From Pseudomonas benzenivorans (GTDB lineage Bacteria > Pseudomonadota > Gammaproteobacteria > Pseudomonadales > Pseudomonadaceae), in the NCBI RefSeq assembly GCF_033547155.1, contig NZ_CP137892.1, forward strand, positions 2,232,001-2,296,000: DNA of 64,000 nucleotides, written 5' to 3'. Shown here piece after piece: positions 56,953 through 64,000 of the stretch. Both the position numbers and the translations under genes were made by a program. A model generated the notes under the pieces. That model made no database searches, had not been told where the DNA came from, and saw only the letters and a program-made list of their open reading frames with translations. The number at the start of each line of letters is the position of its first letter. Position 1 is the first letter of the stretch.

Positions 56953-59900
56953 CTACTCCATCGTGAACAGTGAGGCGTTGCCACCCGACGCGGTGGTATC
57001 GATGCTCACGGCGCGTTCCAGCACAAAACGGTGCAGGTAGGCCGGGCTGCCGGCGAGCGGGCAACCCGGCGCGCCGCCCGCATGTGCCTGCAGGGCGAAT
57101 GGAATCAACGGACGGATCGCGCCGTCGCATTCGGCCAGCACACGATTGAGCGCCTTCGCGAGGTCGTGCGGGCCGGCAAGTGCGACGGCATCGACACGCG
57201 CGTCCTCGATCACCTCCTTGAGCGTCGCATCGCTGCCGGCCGCCAGCACGGCAACCGATGCCTTCGGCAGCCCGGCGGCATGCAGCAGACGTTGTAGCTC
57301 GGTGGCGATGGGCTCGTCCTCGTGCCACAGCAGCACGGCGTTGCCCGCGACGAGCGCCGCGCCGCACTGGGCGGCAAGCGCGGTGAAGCCGCTGCCGGCC
57401 GCCGCGAAACAGGCCACGAGGCCGCGCGGCGGGAACCACATTTGGTTGCGCTCACCGGTAGGCCCTGGCAGCCCGATGGGCTCGGCCAGTTCGGCTTGCG
57501 CATGGGCCGCATAGAAACGCAGAGACTCGGCGGCCCGAGCGATGCCCTGCCCAGAGTCCGGATCGAGTCCAGCCAGCTTCTGCTCGGAAGCCTCGAGCGC
57601 CGCGGCGACCGCCTCCAGCAGGTCGGCCCGCTCAGCGACTGGCCTAGCCGCCCAAGCCGGTGCTGCGGTGCGCGCCTCCTCGAGAGCACGGCTGAACTGC
57701 TCCCGTGAGACCCCCGCCATTGCGCCTGGGCCGCCAGTGGGGGCGGCGGCCTCCCCTGCTGCGCCATCGACGACTTCACTGGCGAAGCGCTGCAGATAGT
57801 GCGGCCCGCCCGCCTTCGGGCCGGTGCCCGACAGCCCTTCGCCACCGAAGGGTTGGACGCCCACGACCGCGCCGATCTGGTTGCGGTTCACATAGGTATT
57901 ACCGGCGCGCACACGTTCGAGGATGTAATCACGCGTCTCGTCGACCCGGGTGTGGATGCCGTGGGTCAGTCCGTATCCGGTCGCGTTGATGGTCTCGACG
58001 ACCTTGCCGATCTGCTCGCCGGGGAAGCGGATGACGTGCAGCACCGGCCCGAACACCTCGCGCTTGAGCCGCGAAAGACTGTCCAGCTCGAAAGCGACCG
58101 GGCCGACGAAACTGCCCCTGCCGCTGCTCGGCCCCGGTTTGACCTGTTTGAGCAGCTTCGCCTCGCCGCGCATGCGCTTGATGTGCTGCTCGAGCAGGCC
58201 CTTGGCCTCCTCGTCGATGACCGGGCCGATATCGCTGGACAACAGCGCCGGGTCGCCGACGTTGAGCTCCTCCATCGCGCCGCAGATCATCTTCAACATC
58301 TTGTCGGCGACGTCCTCCTGCACGAACAGCACGCGCAGCGCCGAACAACGCTGGCCGGCACTCTGGAAGGCCGACATGACCACGTCGCGGGCCACCTGCT
58401 CGGGCAGCGCGCTGGAGTCGACGATCATCGCGTTGAGACCGCCGGTCTCGGCGATCAATGGGCAGAGCGCACCGTCGCGCCGTGCCAGCGTGCGGTTGAT
58501 CAGCTGGGCGACCTCGGTCGAACCGGTGAAGCACACGCCGCTGACGCGGGTGTCGGCGACCAGCGTTCCACCTACCCGCGCACCATCGCCGGGCAACAGG
58601 TGCAGTACGCCGGTCGGGATGCCGGCGCGGTGCATGAGCCGGACCCCGGCGGCGGCGATCAGCGGCGTCTGCTCCGCAGGCTTGGCCACCACCGCGTTAC
58701 CCGCGGCCAATGCCGCAGTGATCTGACCGGTGAAGATCGCCAGAGGGAAGTTCCACGGGCTGATGCAGCAGAACACCCCACCGCCATGCAGACGAGCCTC
58801 GTGGCCCGCCGCGGAGGGTACGCGCAGCCTCACCGGCTGGCCGAAGTCGTGCTCGGCGCGCTGCGCGTAATAACGACAGAAATCGACCGCCTCGCGCACC
58901 TCGGCGAGCGCGTCGGCTAGCGTCTTGCCCGCCTCGCGAACAGCGATGGCCATCAGTTGCGGCGCCTCCTGCTCCATCAGGTCGGCCAGACGGCGCAGCG
59001 CGGCAGCGCGTTCGGCGACCGGCGTCGCGGCCCAGTCCACGGCACTGCACTGTGCACTGGCCAAGGCCTGTTCGATGTCCTCGCCCGTAGCCTCACCAGC
59101 ATGGCCGACTACACGGGTGCGGTCGGCCGGGCTCAGGACCTCGCACGCGTCGCGTTTGCGCTCCTCGCCGTCGATGATCGGCCCGGCGCTCCAGGCACCC
59201 TGCTCGGCCGCCGCCATGGCCTCGGCAAACTCGCGCAAGGTCGCGCGATCGAACAGATCCCGCCCGGCGAAGTTGCTCCGGCCCTGGCCGTACAGGTCGC
59301 GCGGCTGGGGGATATGCGGGTGTGGGATGTAGGGCAGCGCCTGCACCTGAGCGACCGGATCGGCGATGATCGCCTCGACCGGCAGCGATTCATCCTGGAT
59401 GCGGTTGACGAAGGAGCTGTTGGCGCCGTTTTCCAGCAGTCGCCGTACCAGGTAGGCGAGCAGATCCTCATGCCCGCCGACCGGCGCATAGATGCGACAC
59501 GGCATGCCGATGCGCTTGTCCTCGACCACGCCCTCGTAGAGTTCCTCACCCATGCCATGCAGGCGCTGGAACTCGAAGCCGCCCTTGTCGCCCGCGTACT
59601 CCAGCACGGAGGCAATGGAGTGGGCGTTGTGGGTCGCGAACTGCGGATAGAACAGGTCGCGCTGCGCGAGCAGCTTGCGCGCGCAGGCGAGGTAGGCGAC
59701 ATCGGTGTTCATCTTGCGCGTGTAGACCGGATAGTCGGGCAGTGCCAGCTCCTGCGACAGCTTGATCTCCGCATCCCAGTAGGCGCCCTTGACCAGGCGC
59801 ACCATGAGCCTACGGCCGTGGCGCCGCGCCATGTCGGCGAGCCAGTCGATGACGAAGGGCGCTCGCTTCTGGTAGGCCTGCACCACGACGCCGAAGCCGT

Positions 59901-60846
59901 CCCAGCCCTTGAGGTCGTCGGAGCCGGAAATCGCCTCGAACACGTCGAGGGAGATGTCCAGCCGCGCCGCCTCCTCGGCGTCGATATTGAGCCCGATGTC
60001 GAGCCGGGCGGCCTCGACCGCCAGCGCATGCATGCGCGGCACCAACTCGTCCATGACCCGGCGCTCCTGCCACAGTTCGTAGCGCGGGTGCAGCGCCGAC
60101 AGCTTCACCGAGATACCCGGCCCGTCGTAGATCCCCTTGCCGCCCGACACCCGACCGATGGCGGCAATCGCGCTGCGGTAGGACTCGAAGAAGCGATCGG
60201 CGTCGGCCATGGTCCGCGCCGCCTCCCCCAGCATGTCGTAGGAGTAGCGATAGCCCTTGCGCTCGAAGGCCTTGGCGCGTTCGAGCGCCTCGCCGATCGT
60301 GCGGCCCATGACGAACTGCTTGCCCATGATGCGCATCGCCTGGTTCACGGCCTCGCGGATCATCGGCTCGCCGACCCGGGCGACCAGCCGGCGCAGCACC
60401 GCCCCTGGCGTCTGGCCCTTGACGCCGCGCAGGCCGACGACCCGGCCGGTCAGCATCAGCGCCCAGGTCGAGGCGTTGACGAACACCGAGTCGCTGCGCC
60501 CCAGGTGCGCATCCCAGTTGGCCGCCGACATCTTGTCGCGGATCAGGGCCTCCTGGGTTGCGTCGTCGGGGATGCGCAGCAGCGCCTCGGCGATGCACAT
60601 CAGCATCACCCCTTCCTGGGTAGACAAACCGTACTGGTGCAGAAAGGCGTCGATGCCGCCCTTGGACTTGGCGCGCACGCCCTCGACCAAGCGGCCGGCC
60701 GTCGCCTGGATCCGCGCCTGGGCCTGGGACGATAGATCGAGTTGCCCCAGCAGCGCCGTCACACAACTCGCCTCGTCAGCCCGGTAGTGGGCGTCGATCT
60801 CGCGCCGCAGCGCATCGGGTTGCAGTGGGGGAGTATCGAAGATCAT
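56953..60846 (-). CDS. putA: PutA, bifunctional proline dehydrogenase / P5C dehydrogenase without RHH domain
   Basis: The 1297-residue enzyme oxidises proline to glutamate in two steps. An FAD-dependent PRODH barrel (about 130-470, with RLVKGAYWDAEIK, VYTRKMNTD and FATHNAHSI) is followed by an NAD-dependent P5CDH domain (about 560-1010, catalytic Cys in FQSAGQRCSALR and Glu in IAETGGLNAMIV) and a C-terminal aldehyde-dehydrogenase-like domain (about 1020-1297, ending SGGNASLFTME). The N-terminus starts where E. coli PutA is at about residue 85, so the ribbon-helix-helix DNA-binding domain is absent; this is a type B enzyme, not a self-repressor. putP lies 84 bases upstream. Confidence 0.94.
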   Translation of the reverse strand: MIFDTPPLQPDALRREIDAHYRADEASCVTALLGQLDLSSQAQARIQATAGRLVEGVRAKSKGGIDAFLHQYGLSTQEGVMLMCIAEALLRIPDDATQEALIRDKMSAANWDAHLGRSDSVFVNASTWALMLTGRVVGLRGVKGQTPGAVLRRLVARVGEPMIREAVNQAMRIMGKQFVMGRTIGEALERAKAFERKGYRYSYDMLGEAARTMADADRFFESYRSAIAAIGRVSGGKGIYDGPGISVKLSALHPRYELWQERRVMDELVPRMHALAVEAARLDIGLNIDAEEAARLDISLDVFEAISGSDDLKGWDGFGVVVQAYQKRAPFVIDWLADMARRHGRRLMVRLVKGAYWDAEIKLSQELALPDYPVYTRKMNTDVAYLACARKLLAQRDLFYPQFATHNAHSIASVLEYAGDKGGFEFQRLHGMGEELYEGVVEDKRIGMPCRIYAPVGGHEDLLAYLVRRLLENGANSSFVNRIQDESLPVEAIIADPVAQVQALPYIPHPHIPQPRDLYGQGRSNFAGRDLFDRATLREFAEAMAAAEQGAWSAGPIIDGEERKRDACEVLSPADRTRVVGHAGEATGEDIEQALASAQCSAVDWAATPVAERAAALRRLADLMEQEAPQLMAIAVREAGKTLADALAEVREAVDFCRYYAQRAEHDFGQPVRLRVPSAAGHEARLHGGGVFCCISPWNFPLAIFTGQITAALAAGNAVVAKPAEQTPLIAAAGVRLMHRAGIPTGVLHLLPGDGARVGGTLVADTRVSGVCFTGSTEVAQLINRTLARRDGALCPLIAETGGLNAMIVDSSALPEQVARDVVMSAFQSAGQRCSALRVLFVQEDVADKMLKMICGAMEELNVGDPALLSSDIGPVIDEEAKGLLEQHIKRMRGEAKLLKQVKPGPSSGRGSFVGPVAFELDSLSRLKREVFGPVLHVIRFPGEQIGKVVETINATGYGLTHGIHTRVDETRDYILERVRAGNTYVNRNQIGAVVGVQPFGGEGLSGTGPKAGGPHYLQRFASEVVDGAAGEAAAPTGGPGAMAGVSREQFSRALEEARTAAPAWAARPVAERADLLEAVAAALEASEQKLAGLDPDSGQGIARAAESLRFYAAHAQAELAEPIGLPGPTGERNQMWFPPRGLVACFAAAGSGFTALAAQCGAALVAGNAVLLWHEDEPIATELQRLLHAAGLPKASVAVLAAGSDATLKEVIEDARVDAVALAGPHDLAKALNRVLAECDGAIRPLIPFALQAHAGGAPGCPLAGSPAYLHRFVLERAVSIDTTASGGNASLFTME

Positions 60847-60930
60847 CGTCTCGTCCTCGCCTGGAATCTGGGCGGACGCCTCCGCCGGCCTTGCGGTGGC
60901 CGCGTGCGCGACGCGGTCGTCTACCCGCAG

Positions 60931-62400
60931 CTAGTCATGAAGGGTCTTCTCGAAGGCATCGAACTCGCTCCGGATCGCCGCCGTCGGCGCCGGCCCCATC
61001 AGGCTGACCCCGACAACCGTGAGCGCACAGAGGATGAAGCCGGGAAGAATCTCGTACATGTCGAACATGCCGCCTTCGACCTGCTTCCACAGAATCACCG
61101 TCAGCGCGCCGACCACCATGCCGGCAATCGCGCCGTTGCGGGTCATGCGCTTCCAGAACAGCGACAGGATGATCACCGGGCCGAACGCCGCGCCGAACCC
61201 GCCCCAGGCATAGGAAACCAGACCGAGCACCGTACTGTCGGGGTCGCGCGCCATGAGCACCGCGATCAGCGCGATCAGAATCACCGTACCGCGGCCGATC
61301 CACACCAGCTCCTGCTGGCCGGCGTTAGGCCGGATCATGGCCTTGTAGAAGTCTTCGGTCAGGGCGCTCGAGGACACCAGCAGCTGCGAGTCGATGGTGC
61401 TCATGATCGCCGACAGGATTGCCGCCAGCAGCACGCCGGCCACCCAGGGATTGAACAGCACTTGCGACAGGCTGATGAACACCGTTTCCGGATTCTCCAG
61501 CGGACTCTCGGCGAAGTAGGCGATGCCGGCAAAGCCGGTGAAGATCGCGCCATACAGCGCCAGCACCATCCAGGTCATGCCGATCAGCTTGGCGGTGGGC
61601 ATGTCGCGAGAACGGCGCAGGCCCATGAAGCGCACGACGATATGGGGCTGGCCGAAATAACCCAGCCCCCAGGCCATCAGCGAGACGATGCCGAACAGCG
61701 TCATGTTATGGAAGATGTCGAGCCGCGCCGGATCGATCGCCGCCACCTCCGACACCGTGTTGCCCCAGCCACCATCGGCCGCGATCACCGCAATCGGCAC
61801 CATGAGCAAGGCGAGGAACATCAGCAGGCCTTGCACGAAGTCGGTCCAGCACACGGCCAGAAAACCGCCGAGAAAGGTATAGGAAATGATGACGATCGCG
61901 CCCACCCAGAGCGCGACACCGTACTCCATGCCGAAACTCTTCTCGAACAGGGTCGCGCCTGCCACCATGCCGGACGAGGTGTAGAAGGTGAAGAACAGCA
62001 GAATCACCAGCGCCGAGATCATCCTCAACACCTTGCTGCTGTCATGGAAGCGATTCTCCAGGTAGTCGGGCACGGTGATCGCGTCTCGTGCGACCTCGGT
62101 GTAAACCCGCAGCCGCCGCGCCACAAACTGCCAGTTCAGGTAGGCGCCAATGGTCAGCCCCACCGCGATCCACACCTGGTTCATGCCGGCGGCATAGAGC
62201 GCACCGGGCAGCCCGAGCAGCAGCCAGCCGCTCATGTCCGAGGCGCCGGCGCTCAGCGCCGCCACGCCGGGTCCGAGGCGGCGTCCGCCGAGTACGTAGT
62301 CGGACAGGTCGTCGGTGAGCCGATAGGCCGCAAACCCGATCACCAGCATGCCAATCAGATAGATGATGAAAGTCACAAGGGTGGGGGTACTCATGCTCAT
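60931..62400 (-). CDS. putP: PutP, sodium/proline symporter
   Basis: The 489-residue member of the solute:sodium symporter family has about 13 transmembrane helices with the SSS signatures GASDMSGWLLLGLPGALY (near residue 52) and the later AGVLLAAILSAIMSTIDSQL. It imports proline with sodium for the PutA enzyme encoded just downstream. The start at 62400 follows GAGGAG, which overlaps the stop of the 32-residue peptide gene, indicating coupling. A second start two codons on is possible. Confidence 0.93.
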   Translation of the reverse strand: MSMSTPTLVTFIIYLIGMLVIGFAAYRLTDDLSDYVLGGRRLGPGVAALSAGASDMSGWLLLGLPGALYAAGMNQVWIAVGLTIGAYLNWQFVARRLRVYTEVARDAITVPDYLENRFHDSSKVLRMISALVILLFFTFYTSSGMVAGATLFEKSFGMEYGVALWVGAIVIISYTFLGGFLAVCWTDFVQGLLMFLALLMVPIAVIAADGGWGNTVSEVAAIDPARLDIFHNMTLFGIVSLMAWGLGYFGQPHIVVRFMGLRRSRDMPTAKLIGMTWMVLALYGAIFTGFAGIAYFAESPLENPETVFISLSQVLFNPWVAGVLLAAILSAIMSTIDSQLLVSSSALTEDFYKAMIRPNAGQQELVWIGRGTVILIALIAVLMARDPDSTVLGLVSYAWGGFGAAFGPVIILSLFWKRMTRNGAIAGMVVGALTVILWKQVEGGMFDMYEILPGFILCALTVVGVSLMGPAPTAAIRSEFDAFEKTLHD

Positions 62401-62412
62401 GGCTGGCGCTCC

Positions 62413-62511
62413 TCACTTGCCCATTAGGTAGGTAACCAGCGACAGCAGAACGACGCCGCCCATCGGCACGATCAGCCAGAACCATGTTGCGAAACTGAGT
62501 GCATGTTCCAT
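62413..62511 (-). CDS. 32-residue single-pass membrane peptide upstream of putP
   Basis: A 33-codon frame begins at the ATG at 62511 with GAGGAA 5 bases upstream and ends 12 bases before putP, its stop merging with the putP ribosome site (TGAGGAG). The peptide reads MEHALSFATWFWLIVP, then a hydrophobic run (GGVVLLSLVTYL) and MGK. It is predicted to be one transmembrane helix. Small membrane subunits next to SSS-family symporters are known (YjcH with ActP, MetS with MetP, YhdT with PanF), so a role as a PutP partner is plausible. It is too short for most gene finders. Function is inferred from position and hydrophobicity only. Confidence 0.7.
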   Translation of the reverse strand: MEHALSFATWFWLIVPMGGVVLLSLVTYLMGK

Positions 62512-62943
62512 GGGGGTTCCTCATGTACTTGTGGTTGCGCATCACAACTGCGCGGCGAACCCGCCCAGCTCCAGAATCACCCGGAGCCCTTGCGGACCGG
62601 CTGCCACTTAAACGCTCGCCCGGCGTATGCAGATGAGGGACTTGGTGCCCATGGGGGCTTTACTTCAGACGTCCGACATGCACTACAACAGTGCCTCGGA
62701 GGTGGGCAGGTCTGTTTTAACTATAGGAGAGATTTAGGCGCTTATCGCAGACGCTGCGGGAGGCCGAGCCCGGGAAGATCTCCCAGAACATGGCGAGGCG
62801 AGTCAGGGAATGCACTGGATTTGCGCACTTCACCGCAGGGGACAGGCATTGGAGACGGCGCGGCATAAAGGGAAACGACCCGTTGCGCGGTTGGACTCTC
62901 AGCTTGCCCGAGCAGGCGCTGGAGCAAGACTCGATACCCAGTA
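62512..62943. other. 432-base non-coding gap between the put operon and tRNA-Leu
   Basis: No credible gene on either strand. The left part is the leader and promoter region of the peptide-putP-putA operon on the minus strand; an AT-rich patch at 62710-62750 contains TATAGT on that strand but no good -35. A TGGCA-N9-GCA match on the minus strand (within 62590-62615) keeps the sigma-54 GG/GC spacing but has a poor -12. The right part follows the tRNA and has no clear terminator. Confidence 0.5.
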
Positions 62944-63030
62944 TGGTGCCCCGAGCCGGAATCGAACCGGCAAGACCTTGCGGTCGGCAGATTTTAAGTC
63001 TGCTGTGTTTACCAATTTCACCATCGGGGC
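62944..63030 (-). tRNA. tRNA-Leu (UAA)
   Basis: An 87-base tRNA with CCA encoded (62944-62946). The acceptor stem pairs GCCCCGA (63024-63030) with TCGGGGC (62948-62954); the anticodon stem GCAGA/TCTGC holds the loop CTTAAAA with anticodon TAA at 62996-62994. It has the long variable arm of a class II tRNA and the T-loop GGTTCGATTCC. It reads UUA and UUG codons. Confidence 0.96.
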
Positions 63031-63361
63031 GCTTCGGCGCATCTCACCTGGCTAAGCAGATGAATGGCTAACGGACGGCGGGCAGGGCCCTGTCATTCAC
63101 GACGAATGAGGCCTGGCCCAACGCAGCGAGCCTTGGCTGGCTCGAGCGAGGCCAGGACTATATACAGCACTCGACGAAGCCGCAACCTTTCAGTTTTATT
63201 AGAAAATGCGCGTAAACCATTATTTTTGGGAGCTTTCTAGCTGGGCTGCAGCCCTGGGGAAACTGCGGCTCGGCGATTGACGCAGAGACTCCAGCCCCAT
63301 TTGCAGGCTAACGAAGCCGCTGGCGATGACCCGCTGCGCGGCAGCCGCGTTGCATGGCGAA
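63031..63361. other. 331-base non-coding gap between tRNA-Leu and the diguanylate cyclase
   Basis: No gene is seen. It contains a sigma-70-like promoter on the minus strand (63157-63185, listed separately) and an AT-rich tract at 63190-63235. At 63243-63254 GGGCTGCAGCCC is a perfect palindrome about 110 bases after the cyclase stop, without a T run. Confidence 0.5.
63157..63185 (-). promoter_or_regulatory. sigma-70-like promoter, probably for tRNA-Leu
   Basis: On the minus strand TTGCGG (63185-63180), exactly 17 bases, then TATAGT (63162-63157). The match is 4 of 6 and 5 of 6 to consensus. A start near 63150 would give a leader of about 120 bases before the tRNA, long but workable after processing. 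Confidence 0.5.
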
Positions 63362-64000
63362 TCAAGCCAGAGCCTGCGCCTGAAAAACCACCCTGTTGCG
63401 GCCGGCATCTTTAGCCTGGTACAGGGCCTGGTCGGCAAGGCGCACGGCCAAGTCCTCGTCCTGATCGCCCACATCGGCCATGGCCACACCACAGCTCAGG
63501 GTGATGTGCCCCACCCCCGGCACAGTGGCCGAAGCCACTCGCTGACGAATTTTCTCGGCGACCAGAAGTGCATTCGACCGATCGCACTCGGGCAGCAACA
63601 CCAGGAACTCTTCACCACCGTAGCGGGCCACGAAATCGGTCTGTCGCAAAGCCACGCCAAGGAGAGAGGCAACGTGCTTGAGCACCGCATCGCCCACTGC
63701 ATGGCCATGGGTGTCGTTGACCTTCTTGAAGTAGTCCACATCCAGCAACAGCAAGGCATAGGGCTTGCCGCTACGCTGGGCACGCAGGAACTCCTCGCGC
63801 AGCCGTTCAGTGGCTGCCAGCCGGTTATGCAGTCCAGTCAGGGCGTCACGCCGCGCCAGCAGGCTGAGCTGCTGGTTGGCCTCCGTCAGTTCGGCGGTGC
63901 GCTCCTCGACTTTCTGCTCCAGGCTGGCGTTACTCGCCTCCAGAGCCTGCCGGTTGGCCAGCAAGGTACTCGTCATGCCCTCCAGAGACGCGGCCAGCCC
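63362..64000 (-). CDS. GGDEF-domain diguanylate cyclase, N-terminus outside window
   Basis: The C-terminal 212 residues are present and the frame stays open to the window edge, so the start lies beyond it. A coiled-coil stretch (LEASNASLEQKVEERTAELT) leads into a complete GGDEF domain: ARRDALTGLHNR, LLLDVDYFKKVNDTHGHAVGD and the active-site loop YGGEEF. No EAL follows, so it should make cyclic-di-GMP. The inhibitory RxxD site before the loop is not evident. The linker type suggests an upstream membrane or HAMP-bearing sensor. Residues before MTSTLL (GLAASLEG) continue that linker. Confidence 0.88.
   Translation of the reverse strand, partial: GLAASLEGMTSTLLANRQALEASNASLEQKVEERTAELTEANQQLSLLARRDALTGLHNRLAATERLREEFLRAQRSGKPYALLLLDVDYFKKVNDTHGHAVGDAVLKHVASLLGVALRQTDFVARYGGEEFLVLLPECDRSNALLVAEKIRQRVASATVPGVGHITLSCGVAMADVGDQDEDLAVRLADQALYQAKDAGRNRVVFQAQALA

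Overview
The window is about 66% GC, densely coded and without insertion sequences, phage genes, rRNA or CRISPR arrays. Gene content and order point to a Pseudomonas chromosome. From memory, much of the order matches the P. aeruginosa PA2491-PA2551 stretch: mexS-mexT-mexEF-oprN, muxABC-opmB, tpx, an AGCS symporter, tamAB, a GNAT gene, xthA, a TerC gene, an acyl-CoA dehydrogenase and its LysR neighbour. Other blocks look specific to this lineage.

Layout: (1) 1-2285: tail of a VOC/glyoxalase gene, a CapA-family gene and a phosphoribosyltransferase. (2) 2476-10578: the redox-responsive efflux module mexS / mexT-mexE-mexF-oprN, with two nod-box-like MexT sites before mexE and a strong terminator after oprN. 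(3) 10669-16966: an SDR oxidoreductase, an orphan DctP-type binding protein with a sigma-54-like promoter, a MucR-like MHYT-GGDEF-EAL protein, a Mut7-C RNase-fold protein and a cysteine-synthase-like enzyme. (4) 17050-31910: a nine-gene minus-strand chemosensory operon of Wsp type (CheW, CheR-TPR, CheW, three MCPs, CheA-REC, CheB, and a REC-GAF-PAS-LOV-GGDEF-EAL-REC output protein). (5) 32008-40914: the tandem-pump efflux operon muxABC-opmB. (6) 41079-43822: a decayed LysR gene, tpx and an alanine/sodium symporter. (7) 43961-56281: tamA-tamB, GNAT, xthA, a PstS-OmpA fusion behind a Pho box, TerC, and an acyl-CoA dehydrogenase with a divergent LysR gene. (8) 56301-64000: gntK; a proline-catabolism operon (32-residue membrane peptide, putP, putA); tRNA-Leu(UAA); and a truncated GGEEF gene at the window edge.

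The most unusual part is region 4. It keeps the full adaptation and kinase set of a Wsp pathway, but the usual single receptor is replaced by three tandem receptors. Their 276-residue signalling ends are nearly identical, while they carry one, two or three HAMP units; the extra material comes in exact 39-residue steps. The usual small WspR-type output is replaced by a 1191-residue protein with two receiver domains, a cysteine-containing GAF domain, a LOV domain with the photoadduct cysteine, and intact GGDEF and EAL motifs. I read this as a surface/envelope-signal plus blue-light integrator that sets cyclic-di-GMP. That function is inferred; the architecture is read directly from the sequence.
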